This document shows, piece by piece, positions 1-8,512 of a stretch of 28,702 nucleotides of DNA. Numbering within the stretch: position 1 is the stretch's first letter; each line of letters begins with the position of its first letter. The notes under the pieces were generated by a model. The model did no database searches. It was not told where the DNA came from and was given only the letters and a program-made list of their open reading frames with translations. The DNA is from Tritrichomonas foetus (taxonomy: Eukaryota > Parabasalia > Tritrichomonadida > Tritrichomonadidae), in contig MLAK01000733.1 in NCBI GenBank assembly GCA_001839685.1, forward strand, positions 1-28,702, in the 5' to 3' direction. A program made the translations under genes and the position numbers.

Positions 1-162
1 ACTCCCAAAACACGTGACCCCTCGTCAAAATCTCCCCTTCATTACAGGCAGGTCGGAACGGATTTTAATCCTTCACCAGAATTAGAATCCCCTGCTTGCT
101 TTGCCTTGGAGAAATTGAGAGAAGTAATTTTACCGCGCAAATTTATGTCATGCGTGAAATAA
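1..162 (+). CDS. 3' end of a gene truncated by the window edge
   Basis: Frame 1 is open from the first base to a TAA at 160-162, giving 53 C-terminal residues. The peptide starts TPKTRDPSSKSPLHYRQVG and ends REVILPRKFMSCVK. The stretch is visibly richer in G and C than the following 380 bases, and the change happens at the stop codon, as expected at a coding to non-coding border. The peptide has a Pro/Ser-rich part followed by a short charged helix-like part (LEKLREVIL). I do not recognise the family. The start and most of the protein lie outside the window, so no function can be given. It is on the same strand as the Myb gene that follows about 400 bases later. Confidence 0.55.
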   Translation, partial: TPKTRDPSSKSPLHYRQVGTDFNPSPELESPACFALEKLREVILPRKFMSCVK

Positions 163-549
163 CACAAAAAGTTTTTCTTGGCAAAGGCGGAAAAAGGAAT
201 GTCAAAATTTCATGCCTTCAAACATTAATTGATAAAATCTAAAATTTGACGGAGAACTATCCGAGGATTATTTCCAATACCAGCAAGTGATTGTGATAGT
301 GGAAATAATTGTGTTTCGCTTTTTCGTTAAGTATCAAAATAATTGGGATAGAAATTAAAATTCACTTAATGCTGAAAATGAGATGGTAAATGTTTATTTA
401 TTTCTTATTTGAAGAGAAGGAAAAAATTCTACTTTGAAATCTGTGTTGATACGTATACAAAATTGAAAATTGATATAATTTTATTTCAATGTCGTTTTGA
501 AATTTGATGGGTTTGAAAATTCTGGTTTAATAAAATAGTTTGAATGATA
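163..549. other. intergenic AT-rich DNA upstream of the first Myb gene
   Basis: No open frame, RNA gene or repeat stands out here. It holds the 3' flank of the truncated gene and the upstream region of the Myb gene, whose initiator-like motif starts at 550. Confidence 0.5.
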
Positions 550-558
550 TCATTATTC
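550..558 (+). promoter_or_regulatory. initiator-like element of the first Myb gene
   Basis: TCATTATTC fits the trichomonad initiator pattern TCAYTWYTC. If transcription begins at the A at 552, the 5' leader to the ATG at 564 is 12 bases, within the short leader range known for trichomonads. It also supports 564 as the start codon. Confidence 0.5.
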
Positions 559-563
559 CAAAA

Positions 564-1409
564 ATGAGTCTTGTCTTGAATGTCAACGAAATCTTAAAGG
601 AACATAATAGTCCGAAGAGTCCCTCGATGTCTTTACGAGAGGCTTCACTTGATAGAATACCATGTATAAAGCAAAAGTTCTCACCAGAAGAAGATGAAAA
701 GCTCAAGTTGATTGTTCAAAAATATGGAGAATCAAACTGGAAAAGGATTGCCGATCATATGGGAACAAGAAACTGTCGCCAGTGCCGCGAAAGGTGGAAG
801 AACTACCTTTCTCCAAAGGTGTGCAAAGATCCTTGGTCCAGAGAAGAGGAGGCTCTTCTCATTGAGAAGTTCAATGAACTCGGATCACAGTGGTCTGTAA
901 TGGCGAAGTTTTTCCCTAAAAGAACTGACGTTAACCTGAAAAACCATTGGGTTGTAATGGCTCGTCATGCATTGAAGAGTGCTGACAAATATCGTGAGAA
1001 TTATTCACAATATTGTGCAAAAGATGACATTGTGTTATATTCGACTCAAAGTTCATCAATTCACGAAATGAATTGTCATAAAATTGCAGCAATGCAATCA
1101 ATATTGATGAGTTCGAATAATTCACTTGCCCAATGCTCTTTAAGAAACGCTGGAGCTATAATTAGTCCACCAGAAATTCCTGAACAAGAAGTTCAATCTT
1201 GTAGTAACTTAAATTACATCAATGTCATCAATGATGTTGTTAACAATCATTCTAACACAATCAGCACACCTATCAACAAGGGGGTAATACACCCACTTGA
1301 GGTGATAAGTACTGGTCGTGTTATGTTAGTCGATAATACAGATTTATTCGACTATGATATTGTTTTTGATGACAATGAAATTTCACAATTTTTCGATGGC
1401 ACAGAATAG
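564..1409 (+). CDS. R2R3 Myb-type DNA-binding protein (281 aa)
   Basis: Probable nuclear transcription regulator with two Myb repeats. R2 spans about residues 37-82 and R3 about 88-137. R2 has Phe instead of the first Trp (KQKFSPEEDEKL), then the Trp residues of NWKRIA and RWKNYL. R3 has PWSREEE, QWSVMA and NHWVVM. The segment CRQCRERW is the usual end of the R2 recognition helix. The remaining 140 residues are Asn/Ser-rich with no recognised domain and end in an acidic Asp/Phe-rich stretch (DLFDYDIVFDDNEISQFF) that could be an activation region, by inference. The frame extends eight codons further upstream but without an ATG, so the ATG at 564 is taken as the start. Short R2R3 Myb proteins form a large family in trichomonads. 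A related gene lies at 27706-28572. Confidence 0.88.
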   Translation: MSLVLNVNEILKEHNSPKSPSMSLREASLDRIPCIKQKFSPEEDEKLKLIVQKYGESNWKRIADHMGTRNCRQCRERWKNYLSPKVCKDPWSREEEALLIEKFNELGSQWSVMAKFFPKRTDVNLKNHWVVMARHALKSADKYRENYSQYCAKDDIVLYSTQSSSIHEMNCHKIAAMQSILMSSNNSLAQCSLRNAGAIISPPEIPEQEVQSCSNLNYINVINDVVNNHSNTISTPINKGVIHPLEVISTGRVMLVDNTDLFDYDIVFDDNEISQFFDGTE

Positions 1410-2291
1410 GCATTTTGTTTTTAACGGTTTGAATAGAGTTCATAGAGAGGTTGGTCATTTTTATGTTTTCCTTGATCTAACAAACAAATAGATTTTATAT
1501 TAATTCTTTTTATTCTTTGATATCGATTCTCCACTTAACTGAGAGTGTTTGGTGTTGAGATTGATGTTATAAAGATTAGAATAGAAGAACTCTAATACCT
1601 GTTTTTTAAGAATCTTATTGCATTACTAAGTATTGGTAACAAATGTTCGGTTTTTTTTTTCGGCAATGATCCTTAAATATTTATTATAAATTCATTCAGG
1701 AAAAAGGAAACTAATAAAACCTTTTTTCTGGTCTCTTTTGAAATAAGGCTGATGATCTTATGATATAAGGCTGAAGTACGTTTCATTTAATTAATAAACA
1801 TTAAGCATATGAATGAGTAGATAGATATCTGAAAAGTACTGGATCATATTATAAATATTTCATTATTTATTAATAATAATTTTTTCAAAATTCTTCCTAA
1901 ATAATACTTAAATATTTCTCCAAATAATTGAATATTTTTGAGTGGTAGTATACATGAATTCGTAACGAATGATAAAGTAATAAGAATACATTTATTCACT
2001 GTTAACCTTATATTATTTCCGTTTTCCTTTTTGATTATTGGATTATCAAAAGACTGAAGTAAATTGAAAACTTTCCTTCAGTTAATAAAAGTATTCCCTA
2101 TTTCTGGCCATTACTGTGAAAAAAGAAAAATGATTGAAATAAATTCAATAAATAATATTGGAATATAGGTTCATATGGAATATACATAATGATTTTTATT
2201 TATCGTTAATTTAGTTATGAGAATACAAATAAATAATATAGCGTCAAATTAAAGCTTTCATAAAAATGAAATTAATAAATCTCCTAAAACT
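1410..2291. other. intergenic AT-rich DNA between tail-to-tail genes
   Basis: It lies between two convergent genes, so it should hold two 3' flanks and no promoter for either. It contains homopolymer runs (for example a T9 run near 1653) and many TAAA tetramers, which resemble the short polyadenylation signal described in trichomonads but are too common here to assign. I see no gene. Confidence 0.45.
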
Positions 2292-3989
2292 TCATTTCTT
2301 TGGAACTGGACCAGGTTTACTCATTGATGGAATTTGTTTGATCCATTTCATGAAGTTTTTGACATCAATTTTATAATTAATTTTGTTTGTTGTTGTGATA
2401 TATCTCCAAAATGTTTGATTCATTAATTGAACATTGGAATGAAATGCTAAATGTGCAAATGGAATAAGTTTGTTCCAATAAGTTTGTAAAGGATATAAAC
2501 CACTTTTTTGCATTGGGATCATTTCAATTACATCAATTCCTTCATCTGCAAAGAAATGATTATAGAAAGCACCACCATGAGGACCAAGAATTGCTTTGGT
2601 TTCTCTATATAGTTTGAGAATACTACGAAAAGAAAGATTATAGCCAGTATGAATCACTACATTGTCGCTTCCATGAATTTTTCTCAATCTTTTCACAACA
2701 TCACCCAAATTGTAAATAATTCTAGCAGAACCCCCACCACCACCAAGAACTCCTCTTGGAAGAACTACAATTTTTGTTCGTCTCATATCTTGTTCCTTTC
2801 TTTTCTTCTTTTCAATTTCCTCTTTATTTAACTTTATTTTACTGGTTTTTTTAGGATCATTTCGATTTTTTTCACTCAAATTATGGCCGTCATTAAAGTT
2901 GGTAAAGTGAAGCCTGAACCATTTATAATAAATAGGATGAAGAACTCTCAATGATGGTGTAAAAATTAAACGTTCTGCTGAAATTGAGTCATAAGCTGTA
3001 ATAAGGCTATTGAAGCCAAGTGAGGAAGCAACATCATGAAAAATATCGTAAGTGTAAGGAATAGCAAGGGCAGCCTCTTCAGGTGGAATTCCTGATCCAA
3101 TTGACATTGTGGCCATATGTGGAATGCCATTGTCCATAAAATGTTGGGAAATGTTAATATAGTGATCATTCATGGCGAATACTGTTCCACGATGTGATGG
3201 ATAATGTGTAGTATTAGGCCATTCACAATGATTAACATGATGCGTATAATTATGGTTTCGACATCGCTCACATTGTGAAATAGGCATATCTCCATTTTCA
3301 ATTTCCCAAACAACATTAAGATTCCACATTTTACAATCGTCAAAATGCCAATGATTTTCTGGTTGTTTCCAAAATAATTTGATTTGTTTGGGCGTCAATC
3401 CATGTGGTAAAAACCATTCAAATGGTGGAAACCAAATAAAATGTTCTTTCATAAAGCCTGAATCAAACGTAGTAACATTGAGTTCAATGTCACCAACTTT
3501 TTCGACACGATGTGTTTCAATGGCAGAAAAATTATGTAAAACAACAACACCTGGTGAAATTTCGAGTTGATGAACTCCTTCAAGTTTTTGACGAAAGTTT
3601 CGGGGAAGTAACGGTCTCTCGGGTTGTTGATGAATGTAACTAATAGGATCTTTAATAGGGACCATTTCAACATTCGGGACATATTCTGTTAAATCTTGAA
3701 AATCCCACGTCTTCATTTTTTCAATTGACTCATTGCAAGGAATTTCGTCCAATTCGTCTGGAAAATAAAGAGTTGTCATTTCGTAACTTCGAATAGCTTT
3801 TTTGTGTGTTTCATCGATCGTCTCATCATAATAATGAGAATTCTCTAATTGATAATTTCTCATCATATAAATACCGAAAGAAATCAAGAGGAAAGCGAAA
3901 ATTACTAGTATAAAGATCAATTTGAAGAATCGTATTTTTCGTTTGTTGAATTTTCTGGTGGAAAATTGAAGATGTGGTGGTAATTTCAT
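2292..3989 (-). CDS. DUF563 / GT61-like glycosyltransferase, type II membrane protein (565 aa)
   Basis: Likely Golgi or ER glycosyltransferase acting on secreted or surface proteins. A short basic cytosolic tail (residues 1-20, with KFNKRKIR) precedes one membrane segment (about 21-43), the type II layout. The lumenal part ends in the DUF563 hallmark region: GPHGGAFYNHFF at 469-480, followed by GIDVIEMIP. Before it is RTKIVVLPRG and a Gly run followed by SARIIYN, where family members have an arginine/asparagine motif. A Lys-rich insert (NDPKKTSKIKLNKEEIEKKK) sits just upstream and is probably a lineage-specific loop. Several Asn-X-Ser/Thr sites fit a lumenal domain. The ATG at 3989 is preceded by an initiator-like motif. 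The sugar and acceptor cannot be told from sequence. A degraded paralogue fragment lies at 5727-5840. Confidence 0.85.
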   Translation of the reverse strand: MKLPPHLQFSTRKFNKRKIRFFKLIFILVIFAFLLISFGIYMMRNYQLENSHYYDETIDETHKKAIRSYEMTTLYFPDELDEIPCNESIEKMKTWDFQDLTEYVPNVEMVPIKDPISYIHQQPERPLLPRNFRQKLEGVHQLEISPGVVVLHNFSAIETHRVEKVGDIELNVTTFDSGFMKEHFIWFPPFEWFLPHGLTPKQIKLFWKQPENHWHFDDCKMWNLNVVWEIENGDMPISQCERCRNHNYTHHVNHCEWPNTTHYPSHRGTVFAMNDHYINISQHFMDNGIPHMATMSIGSGIPPEEAALAIPYTYDIFHDVASSLGFNSLITAYDSISAERLIFTPSLRVLHPIYYKWFRLHFTNFNDGHNLSEKNRNDPKKTSKIKLNKEEIEKKKRKEQDMRRTKIVVLPRGVLGGGGGSARIIYNLGDVVKRLRKIHGSDNVVIHTGYNLSFRSILKLYRETKAILGPHGGAFYNHFFADEGIDVIEMIPMQKSGLYPLQTYWNKLIPFAHLAFHSNVQLMNQTFWRYITTTNKINYKIDVKNFMKWIKQIPSMSKPGPVPKK

Positions 3990-3993
3990 TTTT

Positions 3994-4006
3994 GGAAATT
4001 CTATGA
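3994..4006 (-). promoter_or_regulatory. initiator-like element of the DUF563 gene
   Basis: On the minus strand this reads TCATAGAATTTCC. Only the TCAT core fits the trichomonad initiator, so it is weak. It would give a leader of about 15 bases before the ATG at 3989. Confidence 0.25.
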
Positions 4007-4281
4007 ATTATTTCAATGTCACTCTTAATTATAATCAAAAGTAATCGGTCAATCACAATCAACTCAATAAATTGAAAGAAGCACTTTTTGAATGACAAAA
4101 TTGTATGAAGCTTCAACGTTGAGTTAAATCACCTTAGAAATTGAGTTGAATTCAATTTTAAGATTCTGTTTCATTGATGATTAATTTGGATCCAAATGGA
4201 ATAGGAGCCATCATAGTTTTAACTCAACTTTTTAAGTATATGTTGTGAAATGTTTTTAAAAAGGTATCAAGTGAAAGTGCT

Positions 4282-4303
4282 CTTTTGGCTAACGACCCAA
4301 AAG
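4282..4303. repeat. inverted repeat, 7-bp stem
   Basis: CTTTTGG at 4282-4288 and CCAAAAG at 4297-4303 pair perfectly around an 8-base loop. It lies 33 bases before a stronger hairpin. Confidence 0.6.
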
Positions 4304-4335
4304 TTCGTGAGGTAACAATGGAGTTATTTATGTAC

Positions 4336-4365
4336 AACTTTTTGTGATCATCGTCACAAAAAGTT
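4336..4365. repeat. inverted repeat, 12-bp perfect stem with 6-base loop
   Basis: AACTTTTTGTGA at 4336-4347 is the exact reverse complement of TCACAAAAAGTT at 4354-4365, with loop TCATCG. In single-stranded DNA or RNA this would form a stable hairpin. No gene is adjacent: the nearest start is the DUF563 gene about 350 bases away on the other strand. Confidence 0.75.
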
Positions 4366-5726
4366 TCCGTACCAAAAATTCATTTCTTCTCAAATGAAAA
4401 ACTTTTTCTGAAACATGAAGATTAAAAATACTGAAAATTGTTTTGTTGGAGAAAAAAAAATTGTTACATCTCAGAAATCATCGGACACGATTATATTCGT
4501 TTTAGAGTCGTTCAAAGATATCCTTTTGAAAACCACTATTTTGATTACTATGTAATAAGCTAATTGGATAGCCATAAAACAATTCCTTCGTTTTCATTTT
4601 GAAGCATCATGATTTTTTTGCACTTTTTCAAAAATGAATATGTGATCCTAAAAATTGGGTTGAATTTTTCTAATAAGATTAACAATGTTGAAAATTTGAA
4701 TATATTCATGATAAATATTTCATAAAATTGTTTGGTAAAATTGAAATTTTAGAATGAGGAAAAGATAAAAAAATTAGTTTTTCGCTATATTTGGATGAAG
4801 TGCCACTTTATTCAATTATCATTTAAAAATCTTATAAGTGCCTTCGGAGTCAGAAAAAAATCATGGAATCGAAAAAACACGTTCAAAGTAGAATTGGAGG
4901 TTAGTCATGATTTGGTCATTTGAAATGATTTCCTCCACAATGAAATAATACTATACGATAGCTGCTAAATAAAATGTTTGTGAAGTAATAGCATTCCTTC
5001 TAGAGCGATTATTTGTCTTGTATAAATAGTAGAAAGTGTTTTGAAAATTAGATTGAATGAAATTATTACGCAGAAAGTATCTAGATTGGAAGCGAGGCCT
5101 GTTTTAAAAAATTCTTTGTGAATAAAAAAAACTTCGGACTGTCGAATGGTGTATAAAAATTAATGATTGATTGGTTTAAAGCACTGGAGGTTTAACAAAA
5201 TCGGAAAATTATGGAAATGCCTACTTCATGAATGATGTGTGCATATCATCAGATTCATTCAATTACGGTTTCTATCGTTTCTAAAATTATGTCAATATTT
5301 GAGTCAATCACAGTAAATATATTTAAAATTTCAATTGGCGATTATTTTATATTGAATATAAGTCAAAAATTAATATACAAAAATGGTTCATCATTCAAAA
5401 ATTAAATATGATATTGAAAAATGATTTATCGTCCAACAATTCTTACGTTTTCTTTGTGAACATTCAAAGGTAATTTTTCTTTTAAATAAAAAGTCAAATT
5501 GGCTAATAGTGTGTACAGTAAAACCAGTCACACTTGAAATGAATGATAAGTTATCATTGATAATGGATAAATTTTAATACTGAAGATAATTATTTAAATA
5601 TTTTCTTTTTTTTTTCAATTTGATTATCATTTCAATCATGGAATCCACTTTTTTACAAAACAGAATGATTTCATTTTCATCGCATAATTTCAAACATTTT
5701 TGGAAAAAGCTCTTCAATTATTATGT

Positions 5727-5840
5727 TCAGGAACTGTGCCTGTGAATTTGTTTGATCCAATTCATAAAGTTGTTGACATCAATTTTATAATGAATTTTGT
5801 CAACAACCTTGACCTCTAATCTTAGATTTTGGTGAATATT
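5727..5840 (-). pseudogene. relic of a DUF563 glycosyltransferase C-terminus
   Basis: On the minus strand 37 codons read to a TGA at 5727-5729. They include KIHYKIDVNNFMNWIKQI, which lines up with KINYKIDVKNFMKWIKQI at the end of the intact DUF563 protein. The DNA match is strong at 5743-5801 against 2329-2387, with about 7-8 differences in 60 bases by eye. Upstream, HQNLRLEV aligns weakly with NQTFWRYI of the intact protein. The frame is closed by a TAA at 5841-5843, and no DUF563 core motif is found in the 450 bases before the phosphatase gene. This is therefore a truncated, decayed paralogue or a partial duplicate, not a working gene. Confidence 0.7.
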
Positions 5841-5843
5841 TTA

Positions 5844-6289
5844 ATATGATGTGTAGTCTTATAACCAATGAGAAAAAAACCTTTTATCTCAATTTAAATT
5901 TCGAATAAAGTTACAAATTACTACTAAATCGTGATCACTATTTTTTATATCATGGAAAGTTCATTATCAATGAAATTTGTCCAATTTGATTTTTTAAAAA
6001 ATTATTTTTTAATCGAATGGTTTAATTGCTGAGAAATTTCTGCTTCTACAGATCGTATACTGGAAGTAACATGATGTGGAAAACAGTTATCTTGAATATT
6101 AAATTGCCTTCATATTCGTTTATCTTTTTTTAGTGATACTTTTTTAGATAAATAAAAAAGGAATTACAAACATATTAAAAAAAATGTTGTGTTTATTAAA
6201 ATATTATTAATATTCTATTATCCAGCAGAGTATAAATTAAGTCAAAAAAAATCTATTGTTTGAAGAGGGAAGGGTTTTCTTTGCTTGTT
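5844..6289. other. intergenic region between the DUF563 relic and the phosphatase gene
   Basis: AT-rich 3' flank of the phosphatase gene. On the minus strand at about 5995-6100 a short open stretch reads with a protein-like composition (FPHHVTSSIRSVEAEISQQ) between two stops. It could be a further relic of a decayed gene, but it has no recognised homologue and I do not call it. Confidence 0.35.
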
Positions 6290-7522
6290 TCACACTAAAC
6301 TTACATCGCAGTCAGCGACGAAGTCAAGCGGAAAGAGGTCTATGGGTGGTCGCATTGCCTTTTGTTCAGGGAATATCCATTCAGGAATGATGACGCGCGA
6401 CATAGACGACAATTCAAATGGACCCGATGAAAAAATAACGGTTTCAACAACTTCGTCGGTAACAATTGCAACTGATGCAGAATTTTCTTCACCATTATAG
6501 TCTGATGAGCTAAATACGGTGAGGCATTTTCCGCCACACCACGAAAAACCGTTTTTGCAGAATTCGTGAGCACGAATCAAAAATTTCAAATTATTTGATT
6601 CGAGGAAGTTGTCGATGTCGTCCTGTGAGAAATAGAAACCTATTCCACGGTTTGATGGACGATAAGAACCAATAATTTTCTTATTTTTATCTTTATTATT
6701 ACTATGTTTATTTATATCTATATTCTTAACAAAATTGTTATTTCTATGGTTATTGTCTTGATTATTATAATCATAATTAGTATTAGTTGTATTATTATTA
6801 TAGTAATTTTTGTTAATGCTGTTATTATTTTCATTCAAATTTCTATTATTAGTGTTATTCGATATCTGGCGTTGATTGGAGCTTGTATCGAAGTAAGGAT
6901 CACTCCATAAAAGACCAGCAACAGTTGATTTCTTAATATCACGAATTGGCTTTTTAATTAATGCAATTTGATCTAACGATATGATATGTGGTGACAAACC
7001 GCCGTGAACACAGAAAATTGAATGGTTTACAACAGCAGCAACTGGAATGTGAGAAAAAACGCCGCAAAATTGTTTATAAGCACCTAAATCAAGATAGGTA
7101 AGACACTCGTCTTTGAATCCATACGAACTAGTGAGAAGCTTCGACTCGTGATTACCTCTAAGTAGGTAGATATGATTCGGGTATTTAATTTTCAAAGAAA
7201 AAAGGAGAAGGAGAACTTCGAGAGAGTTGTTTCCACGATCAACGTAATCGCCTAAGAACAAATAAGTCTGTTCTGGAGGGTATTGAAACTTCTGAAATAT
7301 TTTGATTAAATCGTCGATATTTCCGTGTAAATCGCCAACAATTATGACTTTTTGCGAGAGTATATTGATGAGGGCTCCTTCTTTGCGGAAGATACTTTTT
7401 ACGGACTTGGTTAAGTTCTTGATCGTATAGGTTTGCGTTAAAGCACCCATACAGTGACCCTCCCTCCGCATGCGACTGATGAGTACATTGAATATAAGTT
7501 CATTGAGCTCAACATTACGCAT
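6290..7522 (-). CDS. PPP-family Ser/Thr protein phosphatase, PP1-like, with Asn-rich insert (410 aa)
   Basis: Metal-dependent phosphatase that removes phosphate from Ser/Thr residues. All PPP signature motifs are present: VGDLHGN (62-68), GDYVDRG (91-97), LRGNHES (121-127), HGGLSP (173-178) and RAHEF (317-321). The metal-binding Asp, His and Asn residues within them are intact, so activity is likely. Residues 212-288, between the WSDP motif (206-209) and NRGIGFYFS, are an Asn-rich low-complexity insert of about 75 residues absent from typical PP1. The frame is open for 17 more codons upstream but has no ATG there. The ATG at 7522 is chosen because TCACTTCGTC lies 16 bases before it. The C-terminal tail beyond residue 370 is not typical of PP1. 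Family assignment is firm, but the PP1 subtype is an inference. Confidence 0.9.
   Translation of the reverse strand: MRNVELNELIFNVLISRMRREGHCMGALTQTYTIKNLTKSVKSIFRKEGALINILSQKVIIVGDLHGNIDDLIKIFQKFQYPPEQTYLFLGDYVDRGNNSLEVLLLLFSLKIKYPNHIYLLRGNHESKLLTSSYGFKDECLTYLDLGAYKQFCGVFSHIPVAAVVNHSIFCVHGGLSPHIISLDQIALIKKPIRDIKKSTVAGLLWSDPYFDTSSNQRQISNNTNNRNLNENNNSINKNYYNNNTTNTNYDYNNQDNNHRNNNFVKNIDINKHSNNKDKNKKIIGSYRPSNRGIGFYFSQDDIDNFLESNNLKFLIRAHEFCKNGFSWCGGKCLTVFSSSDYNGEENSASVAIVTDEVVETVIFSSGPFELSSMSRVIIPEWIFPEQKAMRPPIDLFPLDFVADCDVSLV
6680..6887 (-). repeat. low-complexity tract encoding the Asn-rich insert
   Basis: Irregular ATT/AAT-type trinucleotide runs encode the Asn-rich segment of the phosphatase (about residues 212-281). 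The tract stays in frame, so it is an expanded loop and not damage. Confidence 0.7.
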
Positions 7523-7530
7523 AAACGGAG

Positions 7531-7540
7531 GACGAAGTGA
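7531..7540 (-). promoter_or_regulatory. initiator-like element of the phosphatase gene
   Basis: The minus strand reads TCACTTCGTC, matching the first seven positions of the trichomonad initiator TCAYTWY. Start at the A (7538) gives a 16-base leader to the ATG at 7522. This argues that the upstream open codons are untranscribed. Confidence 0.5.
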
Positions 7541-8512
7541 CCAAACGAGCACTTTTTCGTCAAAATCTCCAACGCAGATTTCATCTTCAAATTTTTATGA
7601 AAATTTTCCCGATATTTTCAAAAATTGAATAGATTATCGATTAATGACCAGATATCTCCTGAAAAACATGATGATAATAATCCATCTGCTTTTTTAATAG
7701 GTTATATTCCTAAACGTCCTCTTCTTGTCTGAATTCTTTGAAATTAACACATAGAATCTGCCAGTCTGTTTCTAGAATTGTGAGATATTGTGAAAACTCT
7801 TGAATATATATATTCAATTAGATTTCTGAAATATATTTCACTCATTCTTCCTATATCTTCACGAATACTTTCTTGGCTAAATAAATATAATTTCAAATAC
7901 TCTCATGACAATATGTTAAGTATTACAGTACTCATAGAATTATTGATATAACTGTCATACTTTTTTAGAAAATTATTTAGTCAGAACATTCTATCTGATA
8001 TTAATGAACACACTACTGTTTCAAGATTGAGATTTTAGGAAAAATCTTAGATACTTTTACATCACAGCCATATCAGCAGAAAATCACGATAAACTTTGGT
8101 CAATTATAAAGGTTAATATGAATTTCTATCTGAACTTTTTGTTATAACTTAAAATGAACAAAGGTTTTAGGATTCGCTGGTATTCTCAGTGTGTGAAAAA
8201 CATATGCCAATGACTTCGAAAACATAAGTAATTTGTGATAAATATTTATACCATTGGGAAAGATCTCCTCATGAGTCTACTCGAAATTTCACTCCGATTT
8301 CAATTATTAACTTTCATTGTCCATAATGTGATGAAATGGCCAAATAAATATTGAATAATTTCACAAAAGTGCATCATTTTGATGCGAATTTTGATGACTT
8401 CACAATGTGACGAAAAATAATAAAATGTTGATTCGTAATCATTAAATGTCAATGACAGATAATAAACAAATAAAAATTTTATTATAAAATTCAATTTCCG
8501 TGACAGAGAGTT
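7541..8512. other. intergenic region upstream of the phosphatase gene
   Basis: About 970 bases between two minus-strand genes. It contains an 18-bp AT palindrome at 7800-7817 (TTGAATATATATATTCAA) and a small perfect hairpin near 8371-8385 (GCATCA-TTT-TGATGC). An open frame at 8300-8494 (-) starts only with TTG and looks spurious. No gene is called. Confidence 0.45.

Larger units (their letters stand above)
4007..5726. other. 1.7 kb gene-poor intergenic region with strong hairpins
   Basis: No convincing gene. Short open stretches occur (for example 4415-4555 on the plus strand, 46 codons), but they match no recognisable protein. The notable content is two inverted repeats at 4282-4303 and 4336-4365. 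The rest is AT-rich DNA with homopolymer runs. Confidence 0.45.

Noticed and set aside
4415..4555. 46-codon plus-strand frame after the hairpins
   Set aside because: Short, with ordinary AT-driven composition and competing open stretches in other frames.
5995..6100. Minus-strand open stretch with VTSSIRSVEAEISQQ
   Set aside because: Composition suggests an old coding relic, but it is too short and has no match to DUF563 or other families by eye.
6704..6910. Ile/Val-rich plus-strand frame
   Set aside because: Antisense shadow of the Asn-rich codons of the phosphatase gene.
8300..8494. 64-codon minus-strand frame
   Set aside because: Begins with TTG, is hydrophobic/AT-driven and not protein-like.
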